From Typhlomys cinereus (lineage: Eukaryota; Chordata; Mammalia; Rodentia; Platacanthomyidae): 64,000 nucleotides of DNA. A program made the position numbers and the translations under genes. The stretch spans positions 62,001-126,000 of the forward strand of contig JALPQD010000920.1 in the NCBI GenBank assembly GCA_023101885.1, read 5' to 3'. Below, in pieces: positions 55,967 to 64,000 of this stretch. The notes beneath the pieces were generated by a model that saw only the letters and a program-made list of their open reading frames with translations, was not told where the DNA came from and searched no databases. Position 1 is the stretch's first letter. The number at the start of each line of letters is the position of its first letter.

Positions 55967-58885
55967 CTAGGAGCCACCTATTAGGGAGTACATACGGCGC
56001 TTAATTTTCTGGGTCTGGGATACTTCACTTAATACAATTGTTTCTAATGACATCCATTTCCCGGCAAATTCCAGTAATTCATCATTTTTGATGGCTGAGT
56101 AGTACTCCATTGTATAGATGTACCACAGTTTCCTTATCCACTCGTCAACTGTTGGACATTTGGGCTGATTCCATGACTTTGCTATTGTAAACAGTGCTGC
56201 TATGAACATGGTTGTGCTTGTGCTATCGAGGCGAACCTCTGCTGTATGGGGGGTTATTCCCAAAAGTGGAATAGCAGGGTCATATGGCATTTCAATCTTT
56301 AATTTCTTTAAGAATCTCCAGACGGCTCGCCAGAGTGGCTGTATGAGCCTGCATTCCCACCAGCAATGTAGGAGAGTTCCCCTCTCTCCACATCCTCTCC
56401 AGCATTTGTCGTTGTTAGTATTGTGGATTTTTGCCATCCTGACCGGGGTGAGATGATATCTCAGGGAAGTTTTGATTTGCATTTCCCTGATGGCTAAAGA
56501 AGTGGAGCATTTTTTCAGATATTTGTTAGACATTTTAATTTCATCCCTGGTAAAGTTTCTTTTAAGTTCCAGGGCCCATTTTTTAATTGGGCCATTGGTT
56601 TCCTTGGTGTTTAGTTTTCTAAGTTCTTTGTGCACTCTGGACAATAGAGCTCTATCAGATATGTGGTTAGTGAAGATTTTCTCCCATTCTGTGGGTTGCC
56701 TTTGAGCTCGCGTTACAATCTCTTTATCTGAACAGAAGCTCTTTAATTTCACAAGATCCCAACTGTTAAGAGTTGGTAGCAGTGACTGTGCCATTGGATG
56801 TCTGTTTAGGAACTGTTGGCCTAGTCCAATCAGCTCGAGGGAGTTCCCTATCCTTTCAACTATGGTTTTTATAGTCTCTGGCCTGATATCAAGGTCCTTG
56901 ATCCATTTGGAATTAAGTCTTGTACATGGTGACAAGTACGGGTCCAGCTTTAATCTTCTGCATGTGGAGATCCAGTTTTGCCAGCACCATTTGTTGAAGA
57001 TGCTGTTCTTTTTCCATTGGATTCTTTGGGCCCCTTTGTCAAAGACCAAATGGCTGTAACTTTGTGGGCTTATATCTGGGTCTTCAATCCTTATCCATTG
57101 ATCTGTGTGTCTATTTTGGAGCCAATACCAGGCTGTCTTTACAACTATGGATTTGTAGTATAGACTAAGGTTTGGTATGGTTATACCTCCAGCTGTGTTT
57201 TTGTTACTCAGGATTGTTTTTGCTATCCTGGGTCTTTTGTGCCTCCATATGAACTTTGAGATTGTTTGGTCAACTTCTTTGAAGAATTGCTTTGGGATTT
57301 TGATTGGTATAGCATTGAATCTGTATATTGCCTTTGGTAGGATGGTCATTTTCACGATGTTGATTCTGCCAATCCAGGAACAAGGGAGGTCTTTCCACCT
57401 TCTGGTGTCTTCGGCTATTTCTTTCTTTAGGGTTTTAAAGTTTTCATTGTAAAGGTCTTTTACCTCCTTAGTTAGGTTTATACCAAGGTATTTCATTTTT
57501 TTAGGGGCTATAATAAATGGTATTGTTTCTCTCAAGGCTTTTTCACTTCTTTCATTCTGGGCATATAGGAAGGCCTCTGATTTTTGCACATTTATTTTGT
57601 ATCCTGCCACCCTGCTGAACTTCTCAATTAGTTCCAGGAGCTTCCTGGTGGAGTTTTTGGGATCACTCAGGTATAAGATCATGTCATCTGCAAATAGGGA
57701 TAGCTTGACTTCTTCCTTGCCGATTTGAATCCCTCTTATGTCCCTTTCTTGTCTTATGGCTTCAGCTAAGACTTCAAGTACAATATTGAATAGAAGTGGT
57801 GAGAGTGGACAGCCTTGTCTAGTTCCTGATCGAAGTGGGAATGCTTCCAATTGTTCCCCATTGAGCATAATCCTTGCTGTGGGCTTGTTGTATATAGCTT
57901 TTATTATATTGATAAAGGTTCCTTCCATTCCTACTGTCTCTAGCGTTTTGATCATAAAAGGCTGTTGGATCTTGTCAAAAGCTTTTTCTGCATCTATCGA
58001 GAGTATCATGTGGTCTTGGACTTTGGACTGGTTTATATGATGAATTACATTTATTGATTTGCGTATGTTGAACCAACCTTGTGTGCCGGGGATGAAGCCT
58101 ACTTGGTCCCCATGAATGATCTTTTTAATATGTTTTTGAATCCGATTTGCTAAGACTTTGTTGAGAATCTTTGCGTCTGTGTTCATCAGGGAGATCGGCC
58201 TATAGTTTTCTTTTTTAAGCGAATCTTTATTAGGTTTTGGGATTAAAACGATATTGGCTTCATAGAAGGAATTTGGTAGTGTTCCTTCCTTTGCTATTTG
58301 ATGGAACAGTTTAAGGAGTATTGGTGTTATTAACTCCTTAAATGTCTGGTAGAACTCTGTGCTGAATCCATCTGGTCCAGGACATTTTTTGGTGGGAAGA
58401 TTCGAGATTACTTCCTCAATTTCCTTATATGTCATAGGACTATTTAAATAATTCACAACTTCCTGATTCAATTTAGGTAAGTTGTGTTTACTTAGAAATT
58501 CATCCATCTCTTTTGTGTTGTCAAACTTCACAGAGTATAAGTTTTTGAAATATGATGTTATAATTCTCTGGATTTCTTGGGTATCAGTAGTGATAACTCC
58601 ATGTTCATTTCTAATTTTGTTAATTTGGGTTTTCTCTCTCTTCCTTTTGGTTAGTTTCGCTAGGGGTGTATCAATCTTATTGATTTTTTCAAAGAACCAG
58701 CTTTTTGACTGGTTGATTTTTTCTATCGTTTTCTTAATCTCGATTTCAGATATTTCTCCCCTTATTTTGCTAATCTCCTCTCTTCTACTACTTTTGGGAT
58801 CAGATTGCTCTAGCTTCTCTAAAGCTTTAAGCTGTATTGTTAAGTTGTTTATTTCTGACGTTTCCATTTTTTTTGACGTAGGCAT
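55967..58885 (-). pseudogene. ORF2: L1 ORF2, 3' part: reverse transcriptase and C-terminal domain
   Basis: This 972-codon frame holds most of ORF2p, which copies L1 RNA into DNA at the nicked target. Counted in full-length ORF2p numbering (offset 302), it has the reverse transcriptase palm with SIDAEKAFD (Asp600) and the catalytic FADD box (Asp702, Asp703). It also has [12 protein letters not shown] upstream of FADD and a C-terminal CCHC motif (Cys1130, Cys1134, His1142, Cys1147). The ORF ends in SLIGGS. The total of 1274 residues is close to the 1275 of human ORF2p. The ATG at 58885 is an accident of frame. The true reading frame enters from the endonuclease part, but is broken by a one-base expansion at 58867-58874. 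No other stop or missing key residue is seen. Confidence 0.95.
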
Positions 58886-59792
58886 TAAGAGCTATGAACT
58901 TACCTCTTAGAACAGCTTTCATTGTGTCCCAGAGATTTTGGTAAGTTGTATTTTCGTTATCATTCACTTTCAGGAAATCTTGAATTTCCTTTTTAATTTC
59001 TTCCTGAATCCATGTCTCATTCAGCATCATAGTGTTAAGTTTCCAGGAGTTAGTGTATTTTCTCTTGTTTGATGTGTTGTGGATGTCCAGCTTTAGGCCG
59101 TGATGGTCTGATAGGGCACAGGTTAGAATTTCAACTTTCTTGTATATGTGTAGATTCATTTTGTGGCCCAATATGTGATCTATTTTGGAGAAAGTTCCGT
59201 GTGCTGCTGAGAAAAATGTGTATTCTTTGGTGTGTGGGTGAAAAGTTCGATAGAGATCTGTAAGGTCCATTTCTTTCAGGGTTTGATTAAGTTCCATAGT
59301 GTCTCTGTTAAGCTTTTGACCTGTTGATCTATCCCATGTTGACAGGGCGGTGTTGAAGTCCCCAAGAATTATCGTTTGGGGATTGATTTCTTGCTTTAGA
59401 CGCTGTAGGGTTTTCTTAATGAATGTGGAGGGGGCCGTATTGGGTGCATATATGTTCAGTATTGTGAAGTCTTCCTGGTGAATTGTACCTGTGACTAAAA
59501 TGTAGTATCCATCCGTGTCTCTTATAATTTTCTTTGGTTTGAAATCCACTTTGTCTGATAGCATAATGGCTACCCCTGCCCGTTTTCTGCTTCCATTAGC
59601 TTGTAGAATTGTTGACCAGCCTTTTATTTTTAGAGCGTGCCTATCTTTTGTGGTGAGATGGGTTTCCTGCAGGCAGCAGATTGATGGATTGTGATTTTTA
59701 ATCCATGTTTGTAATCTGTGTCTCTTGATCGGTGAATTAATTCCATTAACATTTAGTGTTATAATGGAGAAACTATTGTTAATTCCAGACAT
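58827..59792 (-). pseudogene. ORF2: L1 ORF2, 5' part: apurinic-like endonuclease
   Basis: This frame starts at the ORF2 ATG (59792) and encodes the endonuclease that nicks target DNA to prime reverse transcription. Active-site residues are at the positions known for L1 endonuclease: Asn14, Glu43 (LQETH), Asp145 and Asn147 (GDFNT), Asp205 and His230 (SDHHG). The domain spans roughly residues 1-240, followed by the start of the linker. After Val306 the A8 run shifts the frame and translation would stop after 321 residues. A protein made from this frame would be an endonuclease without reverse transcriptase. ORF2 starts 50 bp after ORF1 ends. In L1 elements ORF2 is translated by unconventional re-initiation on the same RNA. 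Confidence 0.94.
58867..58874 (-). other. Frameshift site in ORF2 (A8 run)
   Basis: On the L1 strand the codons GTC and AAA AAA run into eight As. With seven As the frame continues Val-Lys-Lys-Met-Glu-Thr into the reverse transcriptase part. With eight it reads Lys-Lys-Asn-Gly and stops 13 codons later. A single-base gain in a homopolymer is the simplest explanation. A sequencing or assembly slip cannot be excluded. Confidence 0.88.
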
Positions 59793-59842
59793 TTATTATG
59801 TTTAGTAGCTTTTATAAGTATATTGCTTCTTTTTTAATGATG
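59793..59842 (-). other. L1 inter-ORF spacer
   Basis: A 50-bp AT-rich gap between the ORF1 stop and the ORF2 ATG. This is similar in size to the 63-bp spacer of human L1. No separate gene or promoter is seen. Confidence 0.85.
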
Positions 59843-60913
59843 TTATACTTGCCTTCTGTTCTCCTGGATATGCCTGTTTTTTTCTTCACGCTTGAGTATC
59901 ATTTCTAGCATTTTTTGAAGGCCTGGTTTGGTGGCCATGTATCCCTTAAAGTTGTCTTTGTGCTGGAAAATTTTTCTTTCTCCCTCGATCATGACTGATA
60001 GTTTTGCAGGGTAAATCAGCCTGGGTTGACACTTTTGCTCATTCAATACTTGAAGTATGTCTCTCCAAGCTCTTCTTGCTTTTACTGTTTCGACTGAGAA
60101 GTCATTTGTTATTTTAATAGGTTTACCTTTAAAAGTGATTTGTTTTTTCTCCCTTGAAGCTCTCAGCACCAGTTCTTTATCTTGAATGTGGAGTGTTTTA
60201 ACTATTATTTGCCGCGGCGTGCTTCTATTTTGGTCGTATCTGTTTGGGGTGCGGAATGCCTCTTGTATATGGATGGGCCTCTCTTTTTTTAGATGAGGAA
60301 AGTTTTCCTTGATGATCGTTTGAAAAATTTCCTCAGGGGTGGTATTTTGAGATTCTTGCTCTGGTATTCCATGGATACGCATGTTAGGCTTCTTCAGGGT
60401 GTCCCATATCTCTTGAATATTTCTCTCAAGTATCTTTTTGGCTTTAACAACCTCTTCCATTGAGCTGGTTAGTACTCCCACTTTATCTTCAAGGTCTGAA
60501 ATTCTGTTTTCTGCTTCGTTAGTTCTGTTGGTAAGACTCTCTGTGGCGTTCTGGGTTGAAGATAACTTGTCTTTTAGCTCAGTTTTAAACTCTGCTTAAG
60601 TTTGTTTTAACTGCTCTATGCCACTTTTTGTTTCTTGCACTGTTTTTCTCAACTCCTCCAGATGTCTGTTGTGTTCCTCTTCAAAGCGATTGATTCGATT
60701 ATTTAATTCCTCCCTGATTTCCTCTTTCATAGTATTGAACATGGTAATGATCATATTTTGAAAGTCTTTATCCTGGGTGGGGCTTTCTTGGCCTTTTTCC
60801 ATGGGTTTGTTCTTGTTGGAGTCTAACATTGTAGGATTAATTTCTTCAGTGGGAAATTTGTTTACTTGATTGTTGCTTCTCATGGATTTGCACTTTGACT
60901 TTGGCATTGTCAT
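59843..60913 (-). pseudogene. ORF1: L1 ORF1 (RNA-binding chaperone) with one internal stop
   Basis: A 357-codon frame (356 sense-length plus stop) beginning at the ATG at 60913. It encodes ORF1p, which trimerises and coats L1 RNA. Residues 1-50 are a basic, flexible N-terminus. About 50-165 form a heptad-rich coiled coil. An RRM lies at about 176-270, starting NMRIHGIPE. The C-terminal domain (about 275-345) contains YPAKLS, as in other mammalian L1s. Codon 106 is TAA (60598-60596), followed by an uninterrupted in-frame remainder, so it is a point nonsense mutation and not a frameshift. It cuts the coiled coil and removes the RNA-binding domains. Length is within the usual 338-371 residue range. 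Confidence 0.93.
60596..60598 (-). other. Nonsense codon in ORF1
   Basis: The minus strand reads CAA ACT TAA GCA GAG in the ORF1 frame. The frame before (105 codons) and after (251 codons including the terminal stop) is otherwise open. Whether the ancestral codon was CAA, AAA or another cannot be read from this copy alone. Confidence 0.9.
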
Positions 60914-60960
60914 TTTAACTCTTAAGATCTCTCAATTTCACTAAACTGAATTATTTGGCC

Positions 60961-61220
60961 TGGGGTCCTGGTGGGCGGGGCGGGCGGAGACTTACCTAGG
61001 TCGTGGGGTGAGGCCCGGCTGGACCGCGCGCGCGTCCAGACCGGTGGAGCGGGTCGGGGTGCAAAGGGGGGATGGGGGCGACTGCTTGGAGCTATTTAAC
61101 CCGAGGGCAGCTGGGGCGGGGCCCGGGCACAGGGGGAGGTCCTCCTGGTCCCTGGGTCCCGCGCGCGGCTCCGGCTGGATGGTGGGAGGCGGAGCCGGGT
61201 CCCCGTGGGCCGACCTGGGG
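60961..61220 (-). repeat. L1 5' UTR monomer 3 (innermost, about 257 bp)
   Basis: The copy nearest ORF1. It is more diverged at its ORF1-proximal end (GACTTACCTAGGTCGTGG in place of TACTCACCAGCTAGGGCG) and slightly shorter than monomer 2. It retains TATTTAA at 61093-61099 and the GC alternation near 61027. Confidence 0.82.
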
Positions 61221-61498
61221 GGTCCTGGTGGGCGGTGCGGGGGGGGGGCGGGCGGGGGTACTCACCAGCTAGGGCGCGGCGTGGAAGCCCGGCTGGACCG
61301 CGCGCGCGCGTCCCGACCGGCGGAGCGGGTTTAGGGTGCGAAAGGGGGGATGGGGGCGAAGGCTTGGAGCTATTTAACCCCAGGGCAGCTGGGGCGGGGC
61401 CCGGGTGCAGGGGGAGGTCCTCCTGGTCCCTGGGTCCCGCCCGCGGCTCCAGCTGGATGGTGGGAGGCGAAGCCAGGTCCCCGTGGGACGACCTGGGG
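61221..61498 (-). repeat. L1 5' UTR monomer 2 (complete, 278 bp)
   Basis: A complete copy from one GGTCCTGGTG word (61221) to the next (61499). It contains a GGTGAGTAC splice-donor-like word on the L1 strand (61266-61258) and a TATTTAA box on the plus strand (61371-61377). Identity with monomer 3 is high. Confidence 0.85.
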
Positions 61499-61632
61499 GG
61501 TCCTGGTGGGCGGTGCGCGGGGGGGGGGGGGCGGGCGGGGGTACTCACCAGCTAGGGCGCGGCGTGGACGCCTGGCTGGACCGCGCGCGCGCGAGTCCCA
61601 CCGGCGGAGCGGGTTTAGGGTGCGAAAGGGGC
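61499..61632 (-). repeat. L1 5' UTR monomer 1 (outermost, partial)
   Basis: About 134 bp, the 5'-most copy in L1 orientation. It begins at the element's first base and carries the GC alternation GCGCGCGCG and the CGCACCCTAAACCCGC word. It matches the second monomer except for small changes and a longer G run at 61518-61531. Confidence 0.83.
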
Positions 61633-61641
61633 AGGATACTT
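61633..61641. repeat. L1 target-site duplication, 5' side copy
   Basis: AGGATACTT directly follows the last L1 base (GAAAGGGGC), and the satellite then continues with ATCACTAAG. It matches 55077-55085 base for base. The exact length is uncertain by the two Ts shared with the poly-T run. Confidence 0.88.
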
Positions 61642-63078
61642 ATCACTAAGAAGTGCACCTCCAACATTTGACTCCCAGTCCTCCTCACTTGGTTCACTCT
61701 TTTGGAAAATCAAGGCCTGCGTGAACATATTCCCTGAAAACGTCACAAAACCAGTGTGAATTTCTCCTGAACATAAAAACTTACAACGTAGGAACATCTA
61801 CAGGATTCTTATCACTGAGAAGACAAAACGAAACATGTGAATTTGACGGGTCCTCTCGTGGTCACTATTTTCAAGCTCATTACAAGCCTGAATATCGTTG
61901 GTAGAATCAGCACAAAACAAATGTTGTTTTCTCCAGAATACAAAGTTTTACAGTCTAGCACCCTGTGTAGGATACTTATCCCAAATAAGTGCACATGCTA
62001 CATATGTAAATGTGAGTCCTCTTCACTTACTTCACTATTTTGGAGGGGAAAGACATGCATGAACATGTTTTATGGAAACGTCGTAAACCAAGTGTGATTT
62101 CCTCCTGAACACAAAGAATTACAATATAGAAACTACAATACAGATACTTCTCCTAAAGTGCACTTGCCATATTTAACAAAACAAATGTTGTTTTCTCCAG
62201 AATACAAAGTTTTACAGTCTGGAACCCTGTGTAGATTGGTTATCCCATATAAGTGCACATGCTACATATATAACTGTGAGTCCTCTTCACTTACTTCACT
62301 ATTTTGGAAGGGAAAGACATGCATGAACATGTTTCATGGAAACGTCGTAAACCAAGTGTGATTTCCTCCTGAACACAAAGAATTACAATATAGAAACTTC
62401 TGTACGATACTTCTCCTACAGTGCACTTGCCACATTTAACTCAGAGTACTCCTCACTAGGTTCACTATTCTGTTAACTCAGAGTACTCCTCACTAGGTTC
62501 ACTATTCTGTAAAATCATGGCCTGTGTGAACATGTGCCCTCAAATGTCACAAAACAAGTATGATTCTCGCCTGAACACAAATGTTACAGTAAACGAAATT
62601 CTCCAGGATCCTTATCACTAAGAAGTGCAATTCCAACATTTACTCTGAATCCTCCACACGTGGTTCACTCTTTAGGATAATCACGGCCTGCGTGAACATG
62701 TTATATGCGAATGTCGCAAAACAAGTATGATCTTCTCCTGAACCTTACAAAGTGTAACACTATAGAATCTTCTGTAGGATACTTATCCCTAAGAAGTGCA
62801 CCTCCAACATTTGACTCGCAGTCTTCCTCACTTGGTTCACTCTTTTGGAAAATCAAGGCCTGCGTGAACATATTCCCTGAAAACGTCACAAAACCAGTGT
62901 GAATTTCTCCTGAGCATAAAAACTTACAACGTAGGAACATCTACAGGATTCTTATCACTGAGAAGACAAAACAAAACACGTGAATTTGACGGGTCCTCTC
63001 GTGGTCACTATTTTCAAGCTCATTACAAGCCTGAATATCGTTGGTAGAATCAACACAAACCAAATGTTTTCTCCAGAA

Positions 63079-63106
63079 TATATATGTAGCATGTGCACTT
63101 ATTTGG
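63079..63106. other. 28-bp microinversion within a satellite monomer
   Basis: The segment TATATATGTAGCATGTGCAC plus CTTATTTGG-type continuation is the reverse complement of the usual CCAAATAAGTGCACATGC... segment found at this place in sister monomers. It is flanked by normal-orientation CTCCAGAA on the left and CATAACTGTGAGTCC on the right. About 42 bases normally lying between are missing, which explains the 1113-bp unit length. Confidence 0.85.
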
Positions 63107-64000
63107 CATAACTGTGAGTCCTCTTGACTTGGTTCACTCTTTTGGATGGGAACATCGTTGGTAGAATCAGCACAAAACAAATGTGTTCTCCAGAATACAA
63201 AGTTTTACAGTCTAGAACCCTGTGTAGGATACTTATCCCAAATAAGTGCACATGCTACGTATGTAACTGTGAGTCCTCTTCACTTGGTTCACTATTTGGA
63301 AAGGAACATCGTTGGTAGAATCAGCACAAAACAAATGTTGTTTTCTCCAGAATACAAAGTTTTACAGTCTAGAACCCTGTGTAGATTACTTATCCCATAT
63401 AAGTGCACATGCTACATATATAACTGTGAGCCCTATTCACTTAGTTCACTATTTTGGAAGGGAAAGACATGCATGAACATGTTTCATGGAAACGTCGTAA
63501 ACCAAGTGTGATTTCCTCCTGAACACAAAGAATTACAATATAGAAACTTCTGTATGATACTTCTCCTACAGTGCACTTGCCACATTTAACTCAGAGTACT
63601 CTTCACTAGGTTCACTATTCTTTAAAATCATGGCCTGTGTGAACATGTGCCCTCAAATGTCACAAAACAAGTATGATTCTCGCCTGAACACAAATGTTAC
63701 AGTAAACGAAATTCTCCAGGATCCTTATCACTAAGAAGTGCAATTCCAACATTTACTCTGAATCCTCCACACGTGGTTCACTCTTTAGGATAATCATGGC
63801 CTGCGTGAACATGTTATATGCGAATGTCGCAAAACAAGTATGATCTTGTCCTGAACCTTACAAAGTGTAACACTATAGAATCTTCTGTAGGATACTTATC
63901 CCTAAGAAGTGCACCTCCAACATTTGACTCGCAGTCCTCCTCACTTGGTTCACTCTTTTGGAAAATCAAGGCCTGCGTGAACATATTCCCTGAAAACGTC

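Larger units (their letters stand above)
55086..61632 (-). mobile_element. Full-length LINE-1 (L1) retrotransposon
   Basis: A 6547-bp non-LTR retrotransposon on the minus strand, inserted in a satellite monomer. In its own 5' to 3' order it has a GC-rich 5' UTR of tandem promoter monomers (61632-60914), ORF1 (60913-59843), a 50-bp spacer, ORF2 (59792-55967), a 3' UTR with a G-rich tract (55966-55098) and a poly-A tail. A 9-bp target-site duplication flanks it. Target-primed reverse transcription, encoded by ORF2p acting with the RNA chaperone ORF1p, explains this structure. Two lesions are visible: one stop codon in ORF1 and one extra base in ORF2. As it stands the copy should not make full-length proteins. 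It is otherwise complete, so the insertion or its source is young. Confidence 0.97.
60914..61632 (-). promoter_or_regulatory. L1 5' UTR / internal promoter (CpG-rich, tandem monomers)
   Basis: A 719-bp GC- and CpG-rich region upstream of ORF1. Tandem copies of a 257-278-bp promoter monomer are followed by a short non-repeated AT-rich leader (60914-60960) next to the ORF1 ATG. L1 promoters are internal RNA polymerase II promoters starting at the first base of the element. A monomer-tandem design is known from mouse L1. Here it is seen directly as repeated GGGGTCCTGGTGGGCGG, GGAGCTATTTAACCC and GCGCGCGCG words. It contrasts sharply with the AT-rich satellite on its right. Confidence 0.88.
61633..64000. 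repeat. Higher-order-repeat satellite array, right block
   Basis: The same satellite resumes directly after the L1 at the monomer position where it was interrupted (AGGATACTTATC). Unit anchors lie at 62701 and 63814. Subtracting the 6556-bp insertion (L1 plus one target copy), the interrupted unit 55002-62701 is 1143 bp. That equals a hexamer lacking one 158-bp monomer but carrying the 263-266-bp fusion module. The next unit is short (1113 bp) because of a local rearrangement near 63079. Private variants are more frequent here than in the centre of the left block. Confidence 0.95.

Noticed and set aside
55967..60913. Plus-strand frames inside the L1
   Set aside because: They are antisense shadows of ORF1 and ORF2. 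The minus-strand frames carry the recognised domains.

Overview
The window is eukaryotic and almost certainly from a placental mammal. About 57.5 kb of it is one AT-rich higher-order-repeat (HOR) satellite. A single full-length LINE-1 retrotransposon (L1) interrupts the satellite and lies on the minus strand. The L1 proteins have the standard placental-mammal layout (ORF1p with an RRM and a C-terminal domain; a 1274-residue ORF2p with endonuclease, reverse transcriptase and CCHC motif). I cannot assign the order or species. I see no host protein-coding gene, tRNA or rRNA.

Satellite (1-55085 and 61633-64000). The basic monomer is about 158-171 bp. Its most visible landmark is a degenerate GGATACTTATC-like box. 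Six diverged monomers (about 202, 168-171, 169, 167, 158 and 171 bp) form a hexamer of about 1035 bp. Using one fixed word per unit (ATGTTATATGCGAATGTCGC and close variants) I placed 46 unit anchors. All anchor-to-anchor lengths fit one rule: about 1035 + 158a + 263b - 37c. Here a is the count of extra 158-bp monomers, b the count of a 263-bp module (a 171-bp monomer plus a 92-bp fusion monomer), and c the absence of a 37-bp internal duplication. These units are arranged again into larger tandem repeats: 2.75 kb (twice, 2773-8278), 3.79 kb (three times, 8279-19635), 6.8 kb (23156-36526) and 8.4/7.4 kb (36527-52387). This nesting is what repeated unequal exchange would produce. The two ends of the window carry more private variants than the middle.

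L1 (55086-61632, minus strand). It has a 9-bp target-site duplication, a short poly-A tail, a G-rich 3' UTR, ORF2, a 50-bp spacer, ORF1, and a GC-rich 5' UTR built of about 2.5 tandem promoter monomers of 257-278 bp. Only two lesions are visible: one in-frame TAA in ORF1 and one extra A in an A8 run of ORF2. All endonuclease and reverse-transcriptase key residues checked are present, so the insertion looks young.

The many short open frames in the satellite, up to 194 codons, are not genes. The same DNA is read in different frames in successive monomers.
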